Source: CAYPNF01 sp964411985 (GTDB taxonomy: Bacteria > Verrucomicrobiota > Verrucomicrobiia > Limisphaerales > J093). From it: a stretch of 64,000 bases of DNA. The notes beneath the pieces are model-generated. The model worked only from the letters and a program-made list of their open reading frames with translations, was not told the origin of the DNA and did no database searches. The translations under genes were made by a program, and so were the position numbers. The DNA is taken from assembly GCA_964411985.1 (NCBI GenBank), contig CAYPNF010000018.1:62001-126000 (forward strand), in the 5' to 3' direction. Shown in pieces: positions 9,761-20,086 of the stretch (the stretch's first letter is position 1; each line of letters begins with the position of its first letter).

Positions 9761-11461
9761 ATGAGCAAGACCACATCAACCCCGGCCAGCCATCGGCGAA
9801 ACACCTTCCTGTTCCTGTTCATCGCGGGCATGGGCGGTCTGCTCTACGGCTATGACATCGGCATCATTGGCACCGCGTTGCTCTATCTCGACAAATGCGT
9901 TCGCCTGAGTGAGGCCGAAGTCTCCGTGCTGGCGTCCGCCGTGATGGGGGGCAGCCTGGTTTCATCCCTTGTGGCTGGGGCACTGGCTGACTGGCTCGGG
10001 CGCAAGCGCGTGATGATCGCCGCTTCGCTCCTCTTCGTGGTCAGTGTCGCCTTGATTGTGACCTCTCACGGATTCGCGCCGCTGCTGCTGGGGCGGACTC
10101 TCCAGGGGCTCTGCGCTGGCATGGTGGCCGTCGTCATTCCGATTTACCTCGCCGAATCGGTGCCGGCCGAGATACGCGGCCGGGGCGCTACCGCCTTTCA
10201 GTTCTTCATCACGCTCGGTCTGGCGGGCGCCATGGGTGCGGGCGCCTGGTATCAAGCTGGAGCCGAAAGGGCGGTGCTGGCCGCGGCCGGTGACGCCTCC
10301 GGCATCCTGGCCGCGCAGGACCACGCCTGGCGCCAGATGTTCCTCACCTCCGCGTATCCAAGCCTTGTCTTCCTTCTGGGAATGATGTTTGTCCACGAAT
10401 CCCCGCGCTGGCTCTTTCATCACGGACGCAAGCAACAAGCGCAAGCGGTGCTTCTGCGCACCCGTCCCGGTGAATTGGCCGCTTTGGAACTGCGCGAGAT
10501 GGAGGAGCTGGCCAATGAAGCCGCGCGCCCAGGGCGAACCGGTTCCGAAGACTCGGTTTTCCAGCGCCGTTATATGATGCCTTTCGTGTTGGCAGTCGCG
10601 CTCCTGGGCATCAACCAGGCTACCGGCATTGTCGCCGTGTTCACGTTTCCGGTGGTGATGCTCCATCAGGCGGGCCTGACGGCCGGCATCGCCGCCAAGA
10701 TCAGCCTCGCTCTGGGCTTGCTCAATCCCGTCGCGACGTTGGTCGGCATCGCGCTGGTTGACAAAGTGGGCCGGCGTTTCCTGCTTAAGCTGGGCACCAG
10801 TGTTATCATGGTTGCTCTGCTCGTCGGAATCGGCGCCTTTTGGAGCGTGGAATCGGGTCGCGTGGATGTCCGAGCCCGCTTGCAGCAGGCGGTATCGGGC
10901 AGCACCCTCACCTTTCCGGTTGCGGAGGCTGGCCCTGCTTTGGACCAGCGTCCCATGCAACTCACCGTTCTTTATGCTTACGACGGCAAAGAGCAAGTCG
11001 CCATCGCCGATACCAAAACCCAGGATTCCGTTCTGAAGATTGCGCCGGGGCCGAAGGACAAACCCAACGCGCCGCTCGAAATCAAGCGCGCCAAGTTCGG
11101 TCCGGCGCCGAACGTCACACTCGGTTACCTGATCTTCGCGTGTCTTCTGGTCTATCTCGCCGGCTTCGCGGTTGGGCCGGGCGTTTGCCTGTGGCTGATG
11201 TCGTCGGAGTTGATGCCCACGCGGATTCGGTCCTTCGGTATGGGCGTAGGCGTGTTGTTCAATGCCCTCGTCTCCATCGGAACCGTCGCCATCTTCCTGC
11301 CAATGGTTGGGGCGTATGGTTATGCAGCCATGTGGGGCGTGTGGTTCCTCTGCACCGCGCTCTACTTCTGTCTGGCCGCATTCTTATTGCCAGAAACCAA
11401 GGGGAAGACGCTGGAAGAAATTGAACGCCAGTTTGTGCGGGGTGGTGCAGTATCGGAATAG
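9761..11461 (+). CDS. MFS sugar/H+ symporter (sugar porter family) with large extra loop
   Basis: 566 aa inner-membrane transporter with sugar-porter marks: DWLGRKR after TM2, YLAESVPAEIRGRG after TM4, HESPRWL in the middle loop, VDKVGRR between TM8 and TM9, and PETKGKTLEEIE at the C-terminus. It should import a monosaccharide released by the locus. Odd feature: between TM9 and TM10 (about residues 363-449) is a soluble stretch of some 85 residues rich in charged and beta-forming residues, where relatives such as XylE have a short periplasmic loop. A second enlarged loop precedes TM6. The ATG sits one base after the URO-D gene stop, so the two are co-translated. Confidence 0.88.
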   Translation: MSKTTSTPASHRRNTFLFLFIAGMGGLLYGYDIGIIGTALLYLDKCVRLSEAEVSVLASAVMGGSLVSSLVAGALADWLGRKRVMIAASLLFVVSVALIVTSHGFAPLLLGRTLQGLCAGMVAVVIPIYLAESVPAEIRGRGATAFQFFITLGLAGAMGAGAWYQAGAERAVLAAAGDASGILAAQDHAWRQMFLTSAYPSLVFLLGMMFVHESPRWLFHHGRKQQAQAVLLRTRPGELAALELREMEELANEAARPGRTGSEDSVFQRRYMMPFVLAVALLGINQATGIVAVFTFPVVMLHQAGLTAGIAAKISLALGLLNPVATLVGIALVDKVGRRFLLKLGTSVIMVALLVGIGAFWSVESGRVDVRARLQQAVSGSTLTFPVAEAGPALDQRPMQLTVLYAYDGKEQVAIADTKTQDSVLKIAPGPKDKPNAPLEIKRAKFGPAPNVTLGYLIFACLLVYLAGFAVGPGVCLWLMSSELMPTRIRSFGMGVGVLFNALVSIGTVAIFLPMVGAYGYAAMWGVWFLCTALYFCLAAFLLPETKGKTLEEIERQFVRGGAVSE

Positions 11462-11477
11462 TGAGAGGACCAGGACC

Positions 11478-14400
11478 ATGAAACGATTGCATCTTACAAC
11501 CATTGGGAACATAGCTGGCTTGATGTTTGCTGGGCTGGCTGGCGCTGCGGAGCGAAACCTCACGCTCCGCGATTGGACCGGCCGAGGCTTTGCGCCAGAG
11601 GTCATCAGCTACGATGTGCCCAGTGCCGGAGCGGTCAATCTCCGCGTGGCCGCGCCTGATGGCAGCCCGCTCCCGGTCCAGATCATGCCTGGCGCGACGG
11701 AGGCTCGCGCCGTCCTGATCTTCCCGGCGGATCTGCCCAAGGACGCCACGATGACCTACAGGGTCACCGAGGCGGGCAAGGCGGGGCCGGCCGAGGCGGG
11801 CGTCAGAATGGATGGGGATACGCTTGTTCTCACCAATGCGCTGCTGGCGGTTCGTGTGCCAAAGGTGCAGGAGCGGAAACGTGTCGCGACCGGAGACCTG
11901 CCACCGCCGCTCGTTGCCTTCCAGTCCGCAGGCGGGCCTTGGCGTGGTGCGGGCAGGATGATCGGCGAAGCTGCAGCCGAGTCGTTCCGGGTAATCCAGG
12001 TTGCCGCTGGGCCGGTGCGGGCCGAGATCCGGTATGAGATCGATTATGCCGGCGGTGGAACCTACCGCTGCACTGTTCGCGTGGACGCGCGCGAGTCCAT
12101 CGCCGAGGTAATCGAGGAATTCGACCTGAAAGGAGCGCCGCAGAATTCACGGTGGGAGCTCGATCTGGCCGCCGGCTGGCAGCCGCAGCAGGCAGAATGG
12201 ATTCGCGCCATGGGCAACGGCGGATACGAAGTCGAGAAGAAGCCGCTCGCCGACTTTGCCGGCAAGGATGTCAAAGCCGGTGGCGGTGGCTATGGAACTG
12301 GGGGCACCAGCAAGCAGCCGGGCGAAGCCGGGACTGCCGGACGCCACACTTGCCGGCTGCTGGCGCCCGACAGCAACTGGAGCGGCGATCAAGCCCAGTA
12401 TGTCGGCCTGTCGGCGGACCAGAACCTGGCTGGGGTAGTGCTGCTTCACAAAGGGTCGTGGCGGCGTCCCAACAACCTTCCGGTGTGGAGCGGTGGCGCC
12501 GAGCTGGCCGTGCAGTTCCCCGTCGGGTGCCAGCCCCTCTCGTGGCTCAACGAGATTACGAGCGAGTCGTCGCCCTTCTCCATGCACGAGCACGATCCGA
12601 ATCTCCCGGCGACTTTCGGGCGCCGTGTTTGGGGACTCCAACTCGCGACGATTGACCGCGAGCCGAAAGGCTCAGCGCACGGAGATGGCACGTTTTTCCG
12701 AGCCCGGGTGTTTTATGGCATCATTGGCCTCGACCGTTACAAGGACTTCGTTCTGTCATGGGACGACCAGAATGCTTCCTACCCGCGGCTCTTCCTTGGA
12801 CCTGATGAAGTTGAGCGAATGCGAAAGGAATGGCGAAACTCGCCCGTGTCGGACGGTCTCGCGAAGCTCTACATGGTTACGGGTGATGAAGCGCGCGCCC
12901 GGGCCGAACTGGAGGAGTTCAAGAAGCACATGCCGACGGCCTACATGCTCACGGCGGCCGCCATGGGGCATCACCACAACTACAATTACCTATGGGTGAT
13001 GGCCGAAGACCTCTTGTCGTGGCCGGGACTTCCGGCCGAGGACCGGACTATGATTCGCGCGCGGCTTGCGCTGGCCGCCTACCTTTATGCCGACGGCGAT
13101 GTGACCAGCAAAGGCACCGGCACGCACCACGGCAATCCGAATATGGGGATCGCCCGCCAATTCGCCGACGCGGCGTTGCTACCTGCCCTTCTGCCCGATC
13201 ATCCGATGTACAAGTCATGGGCGGACTACTGGGCCGAATGGTGCGGTTACAAGATAGGGCACATGACCTCGGCGGGCGGCGACTGGTTCGAGCATGGCTC
13301 GGCCTACCAGATGCACGCGTTCAGCAAAGTGAACCGTGCCATGGCAGCGTGGGAAGCCACCAAGCCGGCCAACCTTGACGTGTTCCGCAAACGTCTGGCT
13401 GCTACGTGGCGCGCGACGTTGGACCAAACCACGCCGTTCGATCCCCGTGCTGGCTCGCGCCTGTTCATGGGCATCCACAACAGTCCGCCCGGGTTCGAGT
13501 TTGAGGCCATTGAAGGCGTCGGCACGCTGGCGCCGTCGAATCCCCATCTGGCCGCGAACTTGAAATGGCTTTGGCAAGCCACAGGGGCCGACAACAAGAA
13601 CTGGGGCGAGAACTTCCATCCGATCTACGACCGGCCTTGGATTGTGGCCCAAGAGCCAGTTCTGGGCTCCCAGATCTATCCCGGACTGGGCATCGTCTTC
13701 CGTGCACACCAGGGGTCGGACGAGAGCTGGATGTTCCTGCGCGGCGGTTACCACTGGTCCCATGCCTACCCGGACGAGGGCAACTTCAATTTCGTCGCGC
13801 ACGGCTCGATCCTCATTCCGTGGCAGCCCTATCAATATTACTGGGCCGAGGACAAGAGCTTCAGCCTCTACAACACCGTCCGCCTGGGGGATCCGCGGAA
13901 CGAGCAACCGTTTAGCTGGCCGGACCAGAACGTTATTGAACACGCATTCACCCCGACGGCGGATTACGCCCGTATCTCGATCGCTTTCCCGTCCTGGTAC
14001 ATCAACCCGGCGGTCGCCCCTGGCTATGGCGACCGACTCCCATTGGCCGCCGGGATGGAGCAGAAGGAAGGAGCGGTTCGACATGATCGGCAGGTGGTTT
14101 TCGTCAAGGGACGCACCCCCAATAGCCCGACCTATGCGGTTTTCCGCGACACGTTTACAGGTCCGGGTAAATTGGCATCTTGGCTCAACCTGAACCTGCT
14201 GGGCCGCAAGTCGGACATCCAAGCTAATGGCAGGAACGTGACCGCCGCAACCGAGTTTCCCAAGCAACTCGAATTGCGTTTTCTTCAGGACTCTCCACCG
14301 GCCTTGGAGATGAAGGAGGACGATATCTTCCTCGCCCTTGCCGCGGTGCCGTTCGGCGCCAATGTCCTCAAGCGACTTATGGCGGACAAAACCCCGAGCC

Positions 14401-15335
14401 CGAACTGGGTTCGAAAAGACCGGAAAGCGGCCAACTTCACTGAGAATCTGCCCGACCAGGAACGCCATGTCCTCCTGCGTCTGGCAGGGAAACCCGGTGA
14501 GGAGTTTCACTGGGTCATGTTCCCGCGGGCCGAGGATGAGGCAGCCCCGCAGATCGAGCGACCCGCGCCAGGGGTCGTCAAGGTGACGCATGCCGAGGGC
14601 ATGGATTGGATCTTCAGCGCGCCCGACCGCATTGAATGGAGCGGCGGCGGAGTAGGATTCAAGGGGGCTGCCGGCGCAGTGCGCATCGCCAAAGACGGCA
14701 GTGTGACGCTGCAGCTTCTGGCCGGCGCCGGCGAAATCGCGTATCAAGGGGCGGGGATTCGCGGCATCGCGCCCCTGACCAGGAACCTCGCCGCTGACGC
14801 AATCAAGCCTGGCGTGGATGAGGTGAGTGGAACGAAGTGTGCCATCGGTGGTGACGTGCTGAAACCCGGGCAAGAAGGCAACGAACACATCGTGAGTGAG
14901 CCCTTCAACCGCTATGCCGAGGACAACGTGACGATCAGCGGAGGCCGCGGGGTCGTGCGGAACCTGGAAGGCGGAAAGATTCGCTTCAGCACACCGGATG
15001 CAGTGTTCGTCGAGATGACCTGCGGCACGATTGGCATCCGTGGCATGGGGCCATTCGACTTGACCTACACGCCTACGGGGTGGTCGGGGACGGTAGACGG
15101 CACACGGCGGACGCTGGTGATGAGCGCTCCCGAGAATCTGACCCGGCCGATGCTGCTGCTCGATGGCCAGGTCTGGGCTTCTGGAATTCCGGACGAACCG
15201 ACCCCCTGGCGCGGACGCAATGAACCTCAGTTCGGTTTTGCAGCAGGCGTCGAAAGCGGTAAGCAGGAGTTCAAAGTTGTCGAATGGCAATGGCCAGTCG
15301 TGCCACCCATCCCCGCACGCGCCGCATTGAAATGA
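11478..15335 (+). CDS. Large exported heparinase-like protein, paralogue of the 4926 gene
   Basis: 1285 aa from the ATG at 11478, which gives a signal peptide (MKRLHLTTIGNIAGLMFAG, cleavage after AGAA). The open frame extends upstream into the transporter gene, but that part is out of register with any known domain. It shares with the 1251-aa protein the order of beta-rich N-terminus, GLDRYKDF, a helical region with WPGLPAEDR, and SHAYPDEGNF (H762) at the place of the heparinase II/III histidine motif. A C-terminal beta domain follows. Probably a periplasmic or extracellular lyase or hydrolase; the activity is unproven. It starts 16 bases after the transporter stop. Confidence 0.6.
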   Translation: MKRLHLTTIGNIAGLMFAGLAGAAERNLTLRDWTGRGFAPEVISYDVPSAGAVNLRVAAPDGSPLPVQIMPGATEARAVLIFPADLPKDATMTYRVTEAGKAGPAEAGVRMDGDTLVLTNALLAVRVPKVQERKRVATGDLPPPLVAFQSAGGPWRGAGRMIGEAAAESFRVIQVAAGPVRAEIRYEIDYAGGGTYRCTVRVDARESIAEVIEEFDLKGAPQNSRWELDLAAGWQPQQAEWIRAMGNGGYEVEKKPLADFAGKDVKAGGGGYGTGGTSKQPGEAGTAGRHTCRLLAPDSNWSGDQAQYVGLSADQNLAGVVLLHKGSWRRPNNLPVWSGGAELAVQFPVGCQPLSWLNEITSESSPFSMHEHDPNLPATFGRRVWGLQLATIDREPKGSAHGDGTFFRARVFYGIIGLDRYKDFVLSWDDQNASYPRLFLGPDEVERMRKEWRNSPVSDGLAKLYMVTGDEARARAELEEFKKHMPTAYMLTAAAMGHHHNYNYLWVMAEDLLSWPGLPAEDRTMIRARLALAAYLYADGDVTSKGTGTHHGNPNMGIARQFADAALLPALLPDHPMYKSWADYWAEWCGYKIGHMTSAGGDWFEHGSAYQMHAFSKVNRAMAAWEATKPANLDVFRKRLAATWRATLDQTTPFDPRAGSRLFMGIHNSPPGFEFEAIEGVGTLAPSNPHLAANLKWLWQATGADNKNWGENFHPIYDRPWIVAQEPVLGSQIYPGLGIVFRAHQGSDESWMFLRGGYHWSHAYPDEGNFNFVAHGSILIPWQPYQYYWAEDKSFSLYNTVRLGDPRNEQPFSWPDQNVIEHAFTPTADYARISIAFPSWYINPAVAPGYGDRLPLAAGMEQKEGAVRHDRQVVFVKGRTPNSPTYAVFRDTFTGPGKLASWLNLNLLGRKSDIQANGRNVTAATEFPKQLELRFLQDSPPALEMKEDDIFLALAAVPFGANVLKRLMADKTPSPNWVRKDRKAANFTENLPDQERHVLLRLAGKPGEEFHWVMFPRAEDEAAPQIERPAPGVVKVTHAEGMDWIFSAPDRIEWSGGGVGFKGAAGAVRIAKDGSVTLQLLAGAGEIAYQGAGIRGIAPLTRNLAADAIKPGVDEVSGTKCAIGGDVLKPGQEGNEHIVSEPFNRYAEDNVTISGGRGVVRNLEGGKIRFSTPDAVFVEMTCGTIGIRGMGPFDLTYTPTGWSGTVDGTRRTLVMSAPENLTRPMLLLDGQVWASGIPDEPTPWRGRNEPQFGFAAGVESGKQEFKVVEWQWPVVPPIPARAALK

Positions 15336-15348
15336 GCGGATAACCCCT

Positions 15349-17805
15349 ATGCCACCAGCACCCACCAAGATGATCCGGCATTTCCACCCACGGCTGACGC
15401 TGGCAATTTGGACCACCGCGCTGCTGGCCATTGCCGCCTCGGCGATGGCTGAGCTTCAAGTCTATTACGTCGCCACCACGGGTGAGGACGCAAACCCCGG
15501 CACCCAGGATCAGCCCTGGAGGACAGTCCAGAAGGCAGCCGAAACGCTGCAACCGGGCGAGACGGTGCTGATCCGCGGCGGGGTTTACAGGGAGAATGTG
15601 CAGCCGTCCCGCGGGGGAACCAGTGAGGAGTCACGCATCACCTACAAGGCGTATCCCGGGGAAACACCCGTCCTCAGCGGTTCGGAGCATCTCACTCAAT
15701 GGACTGAGGTTGGCCATGACGTCTGGAAGGCCGTGGTGTCGGACTCGATTTTCGGCGACTACAATCCCTACACGATCCGCATGGACGGGGAGTTCCTGAG
15801 TTTCGGCCACGAGAATCACGTCGGAGCCGTGTATCTCGACGGCGAGGTGCTGACCGAGGCGGCACGCTATGTGGACTTGCCGGCCGAACCGAACACATGG
15901 TTGGGAGTCCATCAAGGGAGCATGACGACCATCTACGCCAATTTCGGCGGGGCCAACCCCAATGAGCACCTGGCAGAGATATTGGCCCGAGAAACCGTCT
16001 TTTTTCCGAAAGTGGATGGGCTGAAATACATCACCCTGGATGGCCTCGTCTTCAAGCAGGCTGCCACCGGATGGGTGCTTTACCACGGACTGCAAAAGGC
16101 GATCGTCGGCACACGCGCGGGATATGGCTGGATTATCCAGAATTGCCATGTGACCGACGGCAAGACTTGCGGCATCAGCAGTGGACCCGGCAGCGAGCGC
16201 GGGCGAGGCCAGGAGGTCGGGCACCACATTTTTCGCAACAATGTGGTCGAACGTTGCGGCCAGGCAGGCTTCATCGGTGCGGGTGGCTATACGGCGAGCC
16301 TCATCGAGAAAAACCTGATTCAGGACATCAATTACCAGCGACTCATCGGTGGCGCCGAGTCTGCCGGGATCAAGATGCACACGTCAATTGATGTCACGAT
16401 CCGCAACAACATCATCCGGCGCGCCTATCTCGGGCACGCAGCAGATTCGATCAAAGGCATCTGGTTGGACTGGGCCTGCCAGGGATTCCGGATCAGTGGC
16501 AACGTGATCTATGATGTGGAGGACGACGCCCTGAACCTGGAGGCCTGCCATGGTCCAGGCTTGGTGGACAACAACATCATCATTGGCGCGCCGATTAGTT
16601 CCGGGTGTGAGCGGCTCACGGTGGCCCACAACTTGATCGTGGACGCCAACCTGAGTTATCACAGCCATGAAAAGCGCTCTTCGCAGTATTACCAGCCCCA
16701 CACCACGCAGCGGGCTGGCGCCGGTGTGTTCAAGCCCACCGGGGATCGATACTACAACAACATCTTCGTCGGCGATGATCCTCAGAAGCGTTTTACCGCG
16801 CCGGTTGATCCAACTGATTTCAAGGCGGCCCATAACGTTTACTACCGAGGCGCGGCCAAGACTCCGTGGGATGTGAACAGCCTTGAGGATCCAGTCTATG
16901 ATCCCAAGTTCACTCGCACCGACACCTCCAACGGCGTGAGCGTCAGTTTGGAGCCCACGAGCGATCCGATCGACGTCAAGTGCCCCCTGATCACACGTGA
17001 TTTCATCGGGATCTACCCCATTGTCAACATGGGGATCGAAGACCACGAGGGCAAACCCATCACCCTGAACAGGGACATTCAGGGCAACGCACGAGCCGCG
17101 GTCAATCCAGCGGGTCCTTTTGCCGCACTCACGCCAGCTTCAGCGAACACCTTCACACTGACTGCCGGCCCGGCGACGATGCCCTTGGCACGGGCAACTC
17201 CGATTGCCTCGAATCGCGAAGCCACACGCTTTGGGGGGCATCCGTTGCTGAACATCACTCGCGTGCCCAAGACGGAGTCACTCGATGAAGCAGCGTCCGC
17301 ACTGGTGGCCTTGGCAGCCCGCGACTTTCGCTGGAGAGGGAAAGCTGTGGGTAAGACGCATTTGGCTCTAACCGGCGACAAGCTGGCAGTCCTGGTCCGG
17401 GTTCGTGATACGCGCATTACTTCTGCAACCATCGAATGGCCGGAAGTCACCGTGGACGTTTTCGGCTCCGCGCTGAGCTCCACGAAGGTACGGCAGGTGG
17501 TATTCCATGCCAAAGGTTCAAGAGCCGAAGATGGCAAGCTCACCCTTCACCAAAACGGTCTGGAATTGCCGACCCCGCAGTTGCCGTGGCGTGCGCGTGC
17601 ATTGCCTGAAGGAGGTTACGAGGTCCTCGGATTGATCCCGCTGTCGCTCCTGCATGTGTCGGAACAGGCGAGCGCATTCCTGTTTGAGTGTGCAGCCACC
17701 GCTTCACCCGAGCCAGCGTCTGGCGTTCAGTACCTGGCACTCTTCCACAGCGTGGGCGCTTTCAGATACAACCGTCATTTTGCGCTTCTGAGCGCGGAAC
17801 CATGA
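15349..17805 (+). CDS. Exported right-handed beta-helix protein with C-terminal CBM9-like domain
   Basis: 818 aa. A signal peptide spans about residues 1-35. The opening YYVATTGEDANPGTQDQPW and TVQKAAETLQPGETVLIRGGVYREN is typical of DUF1565-type parallel beta-helix proteins, followed by many repeated turns with NN and VVDNNI pairs. From about residue 640 a beta-sandwich (DKLAVLVRVRDTRI and WPEVTVDVFG) resembles family-9 carbohydrate-binding or DOMON-like domains, so the helix may be tethered to substrate. The 42293 protein is a paralogue lacking this C-terminal domain. An in-frame ATG at 15370 is an alternative start. It follows the heparinase-like gene by 13 bases. Confidence 0.75.
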   Translation: MPPAPTKMIRHFHPRLTLAIWTTALLAIAASAMAELQVYYVATTGEDANPGTQDQPWRTVQKAAETLQPGETVLIRGGVYRENVQPSRGGTSEESRITYKAYPGETPVLSGSEHLTQWTEVGHDVWKAVVSDSIFGDYNPYTIRMDGEFLSFGHENHVGAVYLDGEVLTEAARYVDLPAEPNTWLGVHQGSMTTIYANFGGANPNEHLAEILARETVFFPKVDGLKYITLDGLVFKQAATGWVLYHGLQKAIVGTRAGYGWIIQNCHVTDGKTCGISSGPGSERGRGQEVGHHIFRNNVVERCGQAGFIGAGGYTASLIEKNLIQDINYQRLIGGAESAGIKMHTSIDVTIRNNIIRRAYLGHAADSIKGIWLDWACQGFRISGNVIYDVEDDALNLEACHGPGLVDNNIIIGAPISSGCERLTVAHNLIVDANLSYHSHEKRSSQYYQPHTTQRAGAGVFKPTGDRYYNNIFVGDDPQKRFTAPVDPTDFKAAHNVYYRGAAKTPWDVNSLEDPVYDPKFTRTDTSNGVSVSLEPTSDPIDVKCPLITRDFIGIYPIVNMGIEDHEGKPITLNRDIQGNARAAVNPAGPFAALTPASANTFTLTAGPATMPLARATPIASNREATRFGGHPLLNITRVPKTESLDEAASALVALAARDFRWRGKAVGKTHLALTGDKLAVLVRVRDTRITSATIEWPEVTVDVFGSALSSTKVRQVVFHAKGSRAEDGKLTLHQNGLELPTPQLPWRARALPEGGYEVLGLIPLSLLHVSEQASAFLFECAATASPEPASGVQYLALFHSVGAFRYNRHFALLSAEP

Positions 17806-17847
17806 TCCTCAAGCGGATTCCGAGACTCCGTGCTTTTGCCAATCATT

Positions 17848-20073
17848 ATGAAACCAACCAGCCGTCATCGACTCCTGATCATCGTCATGATTTCGATCGC
17901 GTCACACGGATGCCTGGCCAAGGGGCAATGGGCCGGTGCCAAGGACACGTATCGGGTCACCATGTCCCTGGACGGTGTCTGGGAAATGGCCGAAAGCAAA
18001 GAAGCCACTCCGCCGGTCGTATTCGATCACCATGCACCCGTGCCAGGCCTGGCCGATATGGCCATGGCCCCTTTCGAGAAGGTTGGGCTACCTGATGATC
18101 GGCGAAACTACTTTTGGTATCGGCGAGGCTTTCGTCTGGAGGGTCCCGTGCCGTCGCTGGCGGTGCTGAAGTTGCGCAAAGCTGCGTACGGAGCCAGAGT
18201 TTGGATCAACGGACACGATGCGGGCGAACATCGGCCGAATTTCACTCCCGGCTATTTCGAGATCACCCGTTTCCTCAACGGTGGCGGCGCGTCCAATGTT
18301 GTCACGGTACGGCTTGCTGCCGATCCGCGCCCGCTGCCCTGGACGGCCGTCAAAGGCGAAGATGGGGAGAAGAAGAAGTATCAGCCTGGAATCTTCGATT
18401 CGGTGGAGTTGATTCTGACCCGGTTCCCCTTCATTCAGAACCTCCAGGTGGCGCCGGACATTCATGGTGAACGCATTCGGGTGGTCGCCGAAATTGCCAG
18501 CGGCTCTGAATCAGGTTTGCCCGTTGACCTTCAATATCGAGTCGTCGAAGCGGTTTCAGGTCGGGTGGTGGTGCGTGGAAGAGCCCAGGCCGTCTCGGCT
18601 CCGCCGCCAAATCTGCCATCCGGAGTCAGCTTACCTGTCCAGCCCACGCATCGCGCGGATTTTCTGGTGGCGCTCAAGGGATGCAAACTCTGGAGTCCCG
18701 AGCATCCCTTCCTCTATCGTATTGAGTTGGAGACCTGTGCGGATTCGGTTGCGACCCGTTTTGGCATGCGCGAATTGCGTTTCGATGACCAACAGCAGGC
18801 CTGGCTCAATGGCAAGGTCTACCGGCTCAAGGGATCCAATGTGTGCATCTACCGTTTCTTCGAAGACGAGTCTCGGGCTGGACTACCATGGAACCGGGAT
18901 TGGGTGCGCACCTTGCACCGTCGATTCAAGGAAATGAACTGGAATTACCTGCGTTACTGCGTCGGTTTTCCACCAGAACTGTGGTATGAAGTCGCGGACG
19001 AGGAGGGGATCATGATCCAGGACGAATTCCCCATCTGGACTGCCGATCCCAAGCGGGAGCAGGGCATACTTGCCGACCAGGTGGCCCGCGAGTTTGCCGA
19101 ATGGATGCGCGAGCGCTGGAATCATCCTTCCGTGGTGGTGTGGGACGCGTGCAACGAGAGCCTGGAACCACAGACAGGACAGGCGCTGCGCAGCGTCAGG
19201 GACCTCGACTTGTCCGGCCGGCCATGGGACAACGGTTGGAATGTGCCGGACCGTCCCACGGATCTGCGGGAATGGCACCCTTACGCGTTGCACGTTGAGT
19301 ACTACGACTGGGGTCATAATACCAACCTGTTCCGCCGCCAGGTGCCTGAGGAGGGTTTGCTGGTCTCCGCCTTGACTCCCAAGTCCATCGGCAACCCCAA
19401 CCCCGAAGGCCAACCGCTGTCTGCCAATCCCCGAATGATCAACGAATATGGTTGGCTGTGGGTCACGCGCGATGGCAAACCGACCACACTCACGGCCTAC
19501 CTTTACCGGCTCCTGTTGGGAACCAACGCGACGCCCGACCAGCTTTTTGACGCCGCGAGCTATTATTGGGCGGCCAAGACCGAATACTGGCGCCATCAAG
19601 AGTGGATGCCGGTGGCCGGGGTGGTTCACTTCTGTGGACTGGGCTACTCCCGACCGGACGGTCAAACCAGCGACCACTTCAGGGACATTCAGAAACTGAC
19701 GTTTGAGCCGTTGTTCCAACAGCGGGTGGGGGACGCGTTCAAGGACATCGGCATCATGATCGACGAATTCCGCGAGCGGATCCCCGCCGGAACCCTGCCG
19801 GTTTCCATCCGCCTGGTGAACGATCGCGCAACGCCTTTTAGAGCGTCTGTGAAAGTGACTCTGGAACACGACGGGAAAACCATTTCACAGGAGTCACGCC
19901 GTGCTTCGGTAACTGGATTAGGCCGAACGATCTTGTTGTTCGAGGTTACGATACCTCCGCTCACCGGTGAATTCGTATTGAAGGCTTCGTACAAAGAAGA
20001 CGGACGTCCCGTGACTAGCTTTCGTCGATTCCATATTGGTGAGGCACCAACACTGCTGCCAAGAACTGAGTAA
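17848..20073 (+). CDS. Glycoside hydrolase family 2 protein, exported
   Basis: 741 aa from the ATG at 17848, chosen because it starts a clean signal peptide (MKPTSRHRLLIIVMISIASHGC). Domain order follows GH2: sugar-binding jelly roll (WYRRGFRLEGP and VWINGHDAGEH), immunoglobulin-like sandwich, then TIM barrel. The acid/base Glu is E437 in WDACNES; the likely nucleophile is E533 in MINEYGW. GH2 enzymes include beta-galactosidase, beta-glucuronidase and beta-mannosidase; this one cannot be assigned. The chain is shorter than LacZ and lacks its C-terminal beta domain. It is presumably periplasmic and trims oligosaccharides produced by the lyases. Confidence 0.85.
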   Translation: MKPTSRHRLLIIVMISIASHGCLAKGQWAGAKDTYRVTMSLDGVWEMAESKEATPPVVFDHHAPVPGLADMAMAPFEKVGLPDDRRNYFWYRRGFRLEGPVPSLAVLKLRKAAYGARVWINGHDAGEHRPNFTPGYFEITRFLNGGGASNVVTVRLAADPRPLPWTAVKGEDGEKKKYQPGIFDSVELILTRFPFIQNLQVAPDIHGERIRVVAEIASGSESGLPVDLQYRVVEAVSGRVVVRGRAQAVSAPPPNLPSGVSLPVQPTHRADFLVALKGCKLWSPEHPFLYRIELETCADSVATRFGMRELRFDDQQQAWLNGKVYRLKGSNVCIYRFFEDESRAGLPWNRDWVRTLHRRFKEMNWNYLRYCVGFPPELWYEVADEEGIMIQDEFPIWTADPKREQGILADQVAREFAEWMRERWNHPSVVVWDACNESLEPQTGQALRSVRDLDLSGRPWDNGWNVPDRPTDLREWHPYALHVEYYDWGHNTNLFRRQVPEEGLLVSALTPKSIGNPNPEGQPLSANPRMINEYGWLWVTRDGKPTTLTAYLYRLLLGTNATPDQLFDAASYYWAAKTEYWRHQEWMPVAGVVHFCGLGYSRPDGQTSDHFRDIQKLTFEPLFQQRVGDAFKDIGIMIDEFRERIPAGTLPVSIRLVNDRATPFRASVKVTLEHDGKTISQESRRASVTGLGRTILLFEVTIPPLTGEFVLKASYKEDGRPVTSFRRFHIGEAPTLLPRTE

Positions 20074-20086
20074 AGGTGCTGACACA

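Noticed and set aside
11262..11477. Upstream extension of the 11478 frame
   Set aside because: Overlaps the transporter gene and has no homology with the paralogue N-terminus; the signal peptide starts at 11478.
13215..15431. 738-codon open frame on the - strand
   Set aside because: It is the antisense shadow of the 11478 gene in GC-rich sequence. Its translation has no recognisable domains, and it overlaps the real gene end to end.
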